A stretch of DNA of 64,000 nucleotides from Maribacter thermophilus. GTDB lineage: Bacteria > Bacteroidota > Bacteroidia > Flavobacteriales > Flavobacteriaceae. The stretch is taken from contig NZ_LDAS01000001.1 of assembly GCF_001020565.1 (NCBI RefSeq), positions 3,778,002 through 3,842,001 on the forward strand, read 5' to 3'. Below the pieces are notes generated by a model that was not told where the DNA came from, made no database searches, and saw only the letters and a list, made by a program, of their open reading frames with translations. Shown here piece by piece: positions 45,237-52,550 of this stretch. The translations under genes and the position numbers were made by a program. Each line of letters starts with the position of its first letter. The first letter of the stretch is position 1.

Positions 45237-45974
45237 ATGGACAAAGAACAACTACTATACAATTACTTTGCTAACCGGCTGACACCGGAACAGGAAAAAA
45301 TGCTTGATCAACTTTTGCAAACCGATAGCGAATTCAAGGAACAATTTGATTTTGAAAATGACCTAAAGCAAGTTATTCGGAACGAGGAAGCCCAAGACCT
45401 TAAATCTAAATTAATACGTTTTGAGGAAGAGATCCAGAAGGAAAGACCTGCGGACAAGCCGATACGGGGCTATCGAAAATGGGCCCTAGCGGCCTCTATT
45501 GCTTTGGTAATTGGTTTGGGGTGGATAGGATACAATGCGTTTTCCGGGCCCGATTACAGCGGTCTGTATGAGGATAACTTTCAGGAGTACCCGAACACGG
45601 TCTATGCCATTACTAGAGGCGAGCAAACCGATAATTCGTTGGAGCGTAAGGCATTTGTTGCCTATGAGACCAACGATAACGTACAGGCGATAACTCTTTT
45701 TACGGAGTTGAAGGAAACCGAAAACACCGAGATTGTTAACTTTTATCTTGCACAATCGTACCTAAAAAACAAACAGCCCGAAAAGGCCATTCCGCTTTTA
45801 AGTGAAATTATTGGTAAAAAAGGGGAGTTTGCTCCGCAGGCCATGTGGTATAATGCATTGGCTTGTTTAAAGACGGGCAAGAAAGATAGGGCGGTGGATC
45901 TGCTCGATGACCTAGAGGCCGATGGCAGGTATAAAAAGGCAGAAGCCGTTGCTTTGTTGGAAGAGCTCCAATAA
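45237..45974 (+). CDS. Probable anti-sigma factor: one membrane segment plus periplasmic TPR domain
   Basis: 245 residues. The N-terminus (about 1-85) is charged and helical (ANRLTPEQEKMLDQLLQTDSEF...LKQVIRNEE), typical of the cytoplasmic domain of anti-sigma factors of Bacteroidota. One membrane segment follows (WALAASIALVIGLGWIGY, about 82-100). The rest is TPR-like (AFVAYETNDNVQAITLFTEL; NFYLAQSYLKNKQPEKAIPLL; AMWYNALACLKTGKKDRAVDLL). It starts four bases after the sigma gene. I infer that the TPR domain senses a periplasmic signal or partner, possibly the TPR-CHAT protein encoded convergently. Confidence 0.78.
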   Translation: MDKEQLLYNYFANRLTPEQEKMLDQLLQTDSEFKEQFDFENDLKQVIRNEEAQDLKSKLIRFEEEIQKERPADKPIRGYRKWALAASIALVIGLGWIGYNAFSGPDYSGLYEDNFQEYPNTVYAITRGEQTDNSLERKAFVAYETNDNVQAITLFTELKETENTEIVNFYLAQSYLKNKQPEKAIPLLSEIIGKKGEFAPQAMWYNALACLKTGKKDRAVDLLDDLEADGRYKKAEAVALLEELQ

Positions 45975-45977
45975 AAA

Positions 45978-48788
45978 TCAAGAGGACCTATTTCCCCTTT
46001 TGCCCCCCCAATAGACAATGAGTAGCAGTAAAACGCCAAGAACGGCCCAAATGAGCATTTGCCACGGACGATTCGTAATTTTGACGGGGGTGTTGTCCCC
46101 AATGATAATCAATGCGCTCCAATAGGCGGGAGAAATGGAGCTGCCCCGATAACGCTCAATATAATCGATTTTGGCCCTGCGAAGAGCAGCTGATTTTGTA
46201 AGTCCTTCACTAAGGCCCTTGTAAAAAGTGGTCATCAGTTCCTTACTGCTCTTGTCATTGGTAGACCATAGGGAAGAGACCACGCTTTTTGCTCCGGCAT
46301 GAAAAAAACCTCGGGCCAGGCTCATGGCGCCCTCGCCCTTTTTTAATTCACCGATAGAGGTATTGCAGGCGCTCAAAACCAACATATCGGCCCGGTTTTT
46401 TGTCGCGTACACTTCTTTCAAGAACATTTTTTGGTCACTAAAGGCTATCCAAGGGTCACTGTCCTCGCCGATGTCGGCATGGGTAGATAGATGCACTATG
46501 TTATAATCGTTTACCTGTTCTAAAAATCTTGCTTTCGTTGCTTCTTGGTTCATCAACTTTTTTCCGGAAAATATTCTTTCCGCTTCTTCCACTTCAGATT
46601 TACTGAACATAAGTTCTGGAAGTCCCAGAGTGTTGAATGTTACAGGGGCTATGGCCAACAATTCGTTTTTGGCCTTACTGGAGACCTGTTTTTTGGCGTT
46701 GAGGTACGACATCGAATAGGCATAGCGGATTTCGGTATCCTCAATGAGGTAGGTGGGTCCATCGAGGTCCGTGACAAAGGCTTCAAAAGGAATCTGTTGT
46801 AGGATGTAATCGGTAACCAGGGTCAGTTTTTTGCCTTTGATCGCCTTATGCACGGTCTTGGGCACCAATTGGTTGAAAATTTGGTGAGATAAGGTGTTGA
46901 AACGAGTTAGCTCGTCTCGGCTGGTGGTCAGGTCGGTCAATTGGCCATAGAGTTGTACCAATCTCTCGTTTAGGTTTTTTACATTCCCTAATTTAAAGAA
47001 TGTGGTTTGCTCCCTTGATGTAAGCAAACCGTATCCTTGTTCTTCGTTAAGGATATATTGGAGTACGGCTTCGTCTTCCGAAATGTAATCGGATATAAAA
47101 TTTTTGTAGGGTAGCAAATGTGCCTGTTTTTTTATGGTGGCATAGTCGGGAAAGGCCGTGGCCAGTGAATCTGCGAAAGTGTTATAAATTCGTTTGCTTT
47201 CATATACCCGTTGCCTAACGGAATCAAGAGAACTTTCAGAGGTAGGCTCAAAATTTCTTAATTCGTTTTCAGATAAATAAATGTCCTGTTTAAGCTTAAA
47301 CTCCCGCTCCGATACGTCTTGGGGTAAATTGGCCATTTCCTTGGCTTGTTCCGCACTGATATCCTCCATGAGCAAAAGGGCCTTGTTCCGCTCCATAAAG
47401 TAGTAGGCCGCTTCGGGCAGGTCGAGCAAATAACATACCTCTACCGCCTTTGAATAGAGGTTGGCCCCCTTTTCCCTCCAAAAGTATTTAGACTGGTTTT
47501 CGGTACTTTCATTTCGGATCAGGTCGATCAACCGATCGGAAAGACGGAAAGTGGAAAGTGCATATAAAAGATAGGCTTCCCTAGGCTCTTCCTCATAAAA
47601 GCGTAACCAACCGTTGGCCTTGGTAACCAAATGGTTGAGTAAAAATATTTTTTCGGAAGCCACTTCTATTTCACTGAGGGAAGGCAAGTTTGTAACTTCA
47701 ACGGGATCCGATTTATTGATCGACCAATAAATGGCCTTTTGGTAGTTGTACATTGCCTTGTCAAAATCTTTCTTGGCCATATAGAGGTCACCCAAATTTT
47801 CGTAGGGAAGCGAGTAGTTGGGGTCGTGGTCGATTGAAGTTTGCAAATACTTCTCAGCCAAATCAAATCGTTTTAATTTAATTTCGGAGAAACCTAGGCT
47901 GTTATATACCCGGGCAAGTTCGTTGGGGTATAGGTTGAGCGAGTCCGATAGTACCCTTTTGTGAAATTTTATGGCATTTTCATAGTCGCCAATTTCAATT
48001 AACCTGTTGCCCTGGGTCTGGTTGATCCGGTTGTTGTAGTAGCTTTCGCTAATGCCGGATCGTTTCAATAGCGAATCTGCCTTTGAAAGATTGGTGCGGA
48101 TATCATCTGAAAACTGGGCGATACCCATTAGGGAGAAAATCTCGGCCTTGATAATATGGGCATCGATGAAATTCTCGGTTATTGTAGAACTGTTGTTGGA
48201 AATTATAATTTCATCAAATTGCTCCAGTGCCTTGTAAAAGTCCCCGATCTCAAGATAGATGTTACCCAGTTCAACCTTGGCATTTTCTATCTTATCGGGA
48301 TCTTTACCGTTTTGCAATAGAAAAAGATAGGCTTTTTCGGCTTTGAACACTTCTCCTTTCAAATGATGGAAGGCACCTAGGTTATAAGCGGTTTTTTCCA
48401 TTGAACCCACTGGAAGGTTATCAAGGTTCTTTTTTATGTCCAAGGCCTTTTTCGTATAGTCAATGGCCTTTACGAGGTAGGGAAGGCTACCGGTATTCCA
48501 CCAGTTTTCATAATACCATTGGCTCGCAACATCATGATAGCAATCGGCAAGTTCCCGGTCGTTTAGGCGGGCCTCGTTATCCTCAAAAAATTTATCGAGG
48601 CTGTTTTCTATGCCCTCCTTGGCCTGTCCGCTTTCAATTATTTGAAGCAATTGGTCGTGTTGCGATATACCAACAATGGGAAATAGGAAAAGCAGCATAG
48701 GTATGCACCAAAAAGCAGGAAACGAAAAGAGAGGGCGTTGCTTTGACATTTTTTGACCTATGGATGCCACAAAGTACAACAATTGCAC
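45978..48788 (-). CDS. TPR-CHAT (caspase-like) protein, signal peptide and C-terminal membrane anchor
   Basis: 936 residues from the first ATG; the ATG at 48747-48749 (MSKQRPLFSF) is a likelier start for the signal peptide (MLLFLFPIVGIS). Residues about 50-420 hold a string of TPRs (GAFHHLKGEVFKAEKAYLFLL; AKVELGNIYLEIGDFYKALEQF). Residues about 620-890 are a CHAT domain with catalytic His in VHLSTHADI (near 770) and Cys in LVLSACNTSIG (near 807), then GAKSVVSSLWSTND. A C-terminal membrane segment (MLIWAVLGVLLLLIVYW) ends the protein. Active CHAT proteins are caspase-like cysteine proteases. It converges on the sigma operon with three bases between stops. Confidence 0.92.
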   Translation of the reverse strand: MQLLYFVASIGQKMSKQRPLFSFPAFWCIPMLLFLFPIVGISQHDQLLQIIESGQAKEGIENSLDKFFEDNEARLNDRELADCYHDVASQWYYENWWNTGSLPYLVKAIDYTKKALDIKKNLDNLPVGSMEKTAYNLGAFHHLKGEVFKAEKAYLFLLQNGKDPDKIENAKVELGNIYLEIGDFYKALEQFDEIIISNNSSTITENFIDAHIIKAEIFSLMGIAQFSDDIRTNLSKADSLLKRSGISESYYNNRINQTQGNRLIEIGDYENAIKFHKRVLSDSLNLYPNELARVYNSLGFSEIKLKRFDLAEKYLQTSIDHDPNYSLPYENLGDLYMAKKDFDKAMYNYQKAIYWSINKSDPVEVTNLPSLSEIEVASEKIFLLNHLVTKANGWLRFYEEEPREAYLLYALSTFRLSDRLIDLIRNESTENQSKYFWREKGANLYSKAVEVCYLLDLPEAAYYFMERNKALLLMEDISAEQAKEMANLPQDVSEREFKLKQDIYLSENELRNFEPTSESSLDSVRQRVYESKRIYNTFADSLATAFPDYATIKKQAHLLPYKNFISDYISEDEAVLQYILNEEQGYGLLTSREQTTFFKLGNVKNLNERLVQLYGQLTDLTTSRDELTRFNTLSHQIFNQLVPKTVHKAIKGKKLTLVTDYILQQIPFEAFVTDLDGPTYLIEDTEIRYAYSMSYLNAKKQVSSKAKNELLAIAPVTFNTLGLPELMFSKSEVEEAERIFSGKKLMNQEATKARFLEQVNDYNIVHLSTHADIGEDSDPWIAFSDQKMFLKEVYATKNRADMLVLSACNTSIGELKKGEGAMSLARGFFHAGAKSVVSSLWSTNDKSSKELMTTFYKGLSEGLTKSAALRRAKIDYIERYRGSSISPAYWSALIIIGDNTPVKITNRPWQMLIWAVLGVLLLLIVYWGGKRGNRSS

Positions 48789-48850
48789 AATGTATATAAA
48801 TACAAATGTCTAAAAAAGAGTATAATATGCCGGAAAATCAAAAACGGGAA

Positions 48851-48874
48851 AGCCCTTGATAGAAAACAAGGGCT
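48851..48874 (-). terminator. Weak terminator after the subtilase gene
   Basis: Perfect 8-bp stem AGCCCTTG/CAAGGGCT with an 8-base loop; on the minus strand it is followed by TTCCCGTTTTT, a poor U-tract. It may attenuate rather than stop transcription into the CHAT gene. Confidence 0.45.
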
Positions 48875-48897
48875 CTCAAACCTGTTTATAGACAAAA

Positions 48898-50271
48898 CTA
48901 TTCGCGTAGAATGACACGTCCCTCTTCAATTTTTCCATCGAGGTTGGGAGAGTAGCTTACTATGGGCAATGACAATATAGCCGATTTTAAGCCCTCCGAT
49001 ACCACTCCGGTCTCGCGGTACACAATAGCTGCTAGAGCGGTCATGGCCCCTGTTGAATAGGAGGTGCCCTCTAACTTGACCAGATCGTCCAATCCGCTAG
49101 GATAACCCAGGATAACTTCATAGCCATTAAAGGCCATGGCCACTTGTACGCTTTCGTTTCCGAAATTCGATTTTTCATGTAACTGTGGATCCCCTGTGTC
49201 GCCCTCTATGTAATTGTAGCCGGCCACCGTCAACATGTTTTTGGTTCGGTAAGAAGATAAAAAGTGACCTTCGGGACCACTGTCGTTATCCCTACCTGCG
49301 TTGCCTGCCGATGTGGTCACTAGCACCCCAAGGTCGTTGAGTTCGCCTAAAAGATGGGCAAATATGTTGTCGTCAGAACTGAAATAAGCACGGTCCACTG
49401 CACCGCCAAAACTGGCGTTGACTATATGGATATTACCTCCGTTTTCGTTTATCGATTTTACATAGGTCAGGGCACAAAGGATATTCCAATAAGAGCCCTT
49501 GCCCTCGCTATCGAATACTTTTAAGGGCAGAATTTGGTAGTTTACGGGAGTTTCTTCGGCATCGAGGATATCGGTAATAATCTTGGTCACATAGGTGCCG
49601 TGGCCGTTTTCATCTAAAATATCTTGATTGTCCTGGGTAAAATTCCACCCCGATTGGGTGCTTATACAACCGGTAAAATCGCCACTTGGGAAAAGAACAT
49701 TTCTGTCCGATGAGGTAAGCTCGGGCCGAAAATAATCGATTCCGGTGTCTAAAATGGCAATGTTCACACTGTTTTCGTCACGGGGAGCTATGAAAGCCGG
49801 TTCACCACCACTTTGGCCTTGGGCTACGTAAGGGGGCATTTCCGGCAAGGAAACAATAAATGATTGTTCTCCCTCGATTCTTCCTCGGGGGTTGCGTCGA
49901 GGCAATCTATCCACGACTCCTTCGATAATTGCCTCTACGTTTGGCGTGGCCGGGTCAAATTGCCACATTTCGATATCATCGCTGCCACAATCGCATTTCA
50001 AGATTTCCAGTCCGGGATACTCGGTGGTTATACTATCTCGTATTTCGGTTTTTCGGATCGCATCTACACCATCATAGGTAACGACGACCTCATTGGGCGA
50101 AAGGCTGATTTTGCCATGTTGGCCGTTGGCGCCTTCTTCTACAATTATTTCATTGTATTTTTCTTCGTTGTCCTTCGGGTCTTCGTCTTCTTTGTGGTCC
50201 CCATAATGCCATTTAGAACAAGAGGTAATGCCAAGGCATACCAGTATTAATAGAGTTATCTTTAGTTTCAT
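48898..50271 (-). CDS. Subtilisin-family (S8) serine protease lipoprotein
   Basis: 457 residues. Lipobox LGITSCSKW near residue 18; an acidic N-terminal prodomain-like region (about 35-150). The complete S8 triad is present: Asp in IAILDTGIDYF (about 174), His in DENGHGTYVTKI (about 223) and Ser in GTSYSTGAMTALA (about 405), with the oxyanion Asn in TTSAGNAGRD. It should be a membrane- or surface-anchored protease. It is third in a minus-strand group (OmpA-type, TapB-like, S8) whose promoter motif lies at 52435-52466. Confidence 0.93.
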   Translation of the reverse strand: MKLKITLLILVCLGITSCSKWHYGDHKEDEDPKDNEEKYNEIIVEEGANGQHGKISLSPNEVVVTYDGVDAIRKTEIRDSITTEYPGLEILKCDCGSDDIEMWQFDPATPNVEAIIEGVVDRLPRRNPRGRIEGEQSFIVSLPEMPPYVAQGQSGGEPAFIAPRDENSVNIAILDTGIDYFRPELTSSDRNVLFPSGDFTGCISTQSGWNFTQDNQDILDENGHGTYVTKIITDILDAEETPVNYQILPLKVFDSEGKGSYWNILCALTYVKSINENGGNIHIVNASFGGAVDRAYFSSDDNIFAHLLGELNDLGVLVTTSAGNAGRDNDSGPEGHFLSSYRTKNMLTVAGYNYIEGDTGDPQLHEKSNFGNESVQVAMAFNGYEVILGYPSGLDDLVKLEGTSYSTGAMTALAAIVYRETGVVSEGLKSAILSLPIVSYSPNLDGKIEEGRVILRE

Positions 50272-50302
50272 AGTAGTGGTTGTTTAATATTTTTAGTTTT
50301 GG

Positions 50303-51001
50303 TTACTTGCTATAGTGGGTCAGTTCCATTCGGCTGATCAGGGTTCCGTTCTTTTTATAGCTTTCTTGCTTTATCATACCTATGCCCTCTGCTAACCATA
50401 GTTTGGTGGACGTTTCCATATTTGCGCCCATAGCCTTAGTAGTTTGGTCCTCGGTTAGTAGATAACAGTCAAAGGTGCCCGCAGGGGTGGTTATACTTTC
50501 TTTTTTCTCCACTTTTCTATTTGTTTGGTTTACCGAGGTATTCATGTTGATGCCTCCCATGCTCATGGCTATAGAAACGTTGGCATCTGACAATTGCTGG
50601 CCGATACCCAGGTCGTTGGGCAATTGAATATCGGTGCCCGAGATGTCCATTTCCATTCCCATATCGGTATATTGCTGCATCATTTGTGAAGGGAAAAGTG
50701 ATTCGTAATCAATAGTGACCAAACCATTTTCACAACTAAAGGAATAGCTAGATTCAAATAGGTCCTTTCCCTTTTTGTCCTTGTATTTCATGTCGAATGT
50801 GGCAACCGAGGCATTGCCTTCGGAACGGACTTCTGAGATGGTGTAGTGTACAGAGCCATCTACCTTTCCTCTTTTATCGTAGTTGGTATATTCAAAAGAA
50901 CTACCTTCTTTTAGTGGGTAGAATTTACTGCAGTTGTTTTGGCCATAGGTTATGCTGACCATGATAAAAGATAATATTATTGTTAGTAAAGGGGTCTTCA
51001 T
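50303..51001 (-). CDS. Secreted beta-rich protein of TapB/DUF3108-like type
   Basis: 232 residues. Signal peptide ending ISITYGQ; the mature part is an all-beta, YmdB/DUF3108-like fold (FYPLKEGSSFEYTNYDKRGKVDGSVHYTISEV; TPAGTFDCYLLTEDQTTKAM; TKLWLAEGIGMIKQESY). The family assignment is by general pattern only. It starts ten bases after the OmpA-family gene and precedes the subtilase by 31 bases, so all three are probably one transcript. Confidence 0.72.
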   Translation of the reverse strand: MKTPLLTIILSFIMVSITYGQNNCSKFYPLKEGSSFEYTNYDKRGKVDGSVHYTISEVRSEGNASVATFDMKYKDKKGKDLFESSYSFSCENGLVTIDYESLFPSQMMQQYTDMGMEMDISGTDIQLPNDLGIGQQLSDANVSIAMSMGGINMNTSVNQTNRKVEKKESITTPAGTFDCYLLTEDQTTKAMGANMETSTKLWLAEGIGMIKQESYKKNGTLISRMELTHYSK

Positions 51002-51011
51002 GATTTTGTTT

Positions 51012-52373
51012 TTATAGTTTAATGAATTCTACGCGTCGGTTCAGTGCTTTTCCATCTGCCGAAGTGTTGTCCGCGACAGGTTTTGTTTCTCCCATGCCTT
51101 CTGTAGACAATCTATTTTGAGAGACGTTATATATAGATACCAGAGCATCTTTTACCGCATCTGCCCTTTTTTTTGATAATTCGAGGTTTTTCTGGTCGTC
51201 ACCGTCGGCATCGGTATGGCCAACGATCTTTAGATTTATAGTACTGTCTTGTTGAAGTACCTGGTATATCTGTCGGATAATACCCATAGATTGTGGTTGT
51301 ATCTGGGCCGATCCACTGTTAAACAGAATGCCGGTGGTAGATATTTTTCCGTCTGCCAATAATTTTCTTCTTAGATCCACACCTCCCTTGGCGACTTTTA
51401 CATTACTTATAAGAATAGATTCTTTGTTGGTGTCAGTTCCGCGGAGCGTAAATTTTATACCTTGCATTTGTGTATTTGATGGTAACAGTCGTGGTACGTC
51501 AATATATTTGTTCTCGTTGATCCAAAATCTAAAACGTTCTTTGTTTACAGCTATCGATACATGGTGTTTCTCTTTTACAATGTTTCGTATATCTGCCTTT
51601 ACGTCGTTTCGGATCACCCTTTTCGAGGCTATTTTGTTTTCCACGATCACCCCGGGGTTTATAAATTGACAAAAAGAGTATTCTACCATACCCATGTTCG
51701 CCGATTGTTTAAAAGTGTTGTTGTCACTTATAACAATGCCGAAATAAGATTGTGATGAAGTTTTGCTGTCCAGTCCTAAGGCAATTACATCAAACTCTAA
51801 GGTGAATTCATCTGGCAATGAAGAGATGTCTGGAATGTAGGCCATAGAGAAGCCAGGTAAAATTTTCAGCCATTTATTGGTTTCGCCTTCTACGGTAACA
51901 AGTTCACCACTTCCGTTGGTATTCCATCGAGAAGGGAAATCCCCGACAAATTCATTTGAAAAATCATCTATGAACAAGGGTTGGTCTCCAGGTACAAAAT
52001 CAAACTTACTATAAACGGACAGTGTTTTGGGAGGAGCTTGTATTGAGGTTCCTACGTCCCCTTGGTTTTGTGGGGTAGTGGTATCGCCCGAGCCCGTTTG
52101 TGGCGATTTGTTTTCGGTAGGGCGAGGAGATTTTCCCCCACCTTTGGCCCCAGGTTCAAAAATACTGTCCAAGGCTTGGTCGGTCTTTTCGGAGGTTTCT
52201 TTCTCTACACGCCGTTCTACTGTTCTTTCTGCAGCCTTTTCGGCGGCTTTGCCTAATTTTTTTAAAAACTGGCCATGAACTTCAGATGTGGAAAAAAAAA
52301 TAAAAGATAAGGTACATATTACTTGTAAGATGTGCTTCATACGTTTCATCGGTACATATTTTATAGTATTCAT
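51012..52373 (-). CDS. OmpA-family outer-membrane/peptidoglycan-binding protein
   Basis: 453 residues; the ATG at residue 9 (MKRMKHILQVICTLSF) is a better signal-peptide start. A basic, helical stretch follows the signal (KKLGKAAEKAAERTVERRVEKE), then a proline/glycine linker, a concanavalin-like beta domain (about 130-310) and a C-terminal OmpA domain (NLKIVGHTDADGDDQKNLELSKKRADAVKDALV; NRRVEFIKL) that binds peptidoglycan. First gene of the subtilase group; ECF-type motif at 52435-52466. Confidence 0.9.
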   Translation of the reverse strand: MNTIKYVPMKRMKHILQVICTLSFIFFSTSEVHGQFLKKLGKAAEKAAERTVERRVEKETSEKTDQALDSIFEPGAKGGGKSPRPTENKSPQTGSGDTTTPQNQGDVGTSIQAPPKTLSVYSKFDFVPGDQPLFIDDFSNEFVGDFPSRWNTNGSGELVTVEGETNKWLKILPGFSMAYIPDISSLPDEFTLEFDVIALGLDSKTSSQSYFGIVISDNNTFKQSANMGMVEYSFCQFINPGVIVENKIASKRVIRNDVKADIRNIVKEKHHVSIAVNKERFRFWINENKYIDVPRLLPSNTQMQGIKFTLRGTDTNKESILISNVKVAKGGVDLRRKLLADGKISTTGILFNSGSAQIQPQSMGIIRQIYQVLQQDSTINLKIVGHTDADGDDQKNLELSKKRADAVKDALVSIYNVSQNRLSTEGMGETKPVADNTSADGKALNRRVEFIKL

Positions 52374-52434
52374 TAGTATTATTGGCGAGAATCGTAAAAC
52401 GGGAAAATAAGTAGGCTCCCGATCTGATCTCGCT

Positions 52435-52466
52435 ATTTAATGCCAGCACATATATTGGGGTTAACA
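52435..52466 (-). promoter_or_regulatory. ECF-type promoter motif, site 7
   Basis: Minus strand: TGTTAACC (52459-52466), 16 bases, CATTAAAT (52435-52442), 61 bases before the first ATG of the OmpA-family gene. Confidence 0.72.
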
Positions 52467-52550
52467 TTAAAACTAAAGAAACTTCAATAAATTTTTAAGA
52501 AGAATGTATAGCTGGCAACTACAGGCTTATGAATACTTATAAAATATGTA

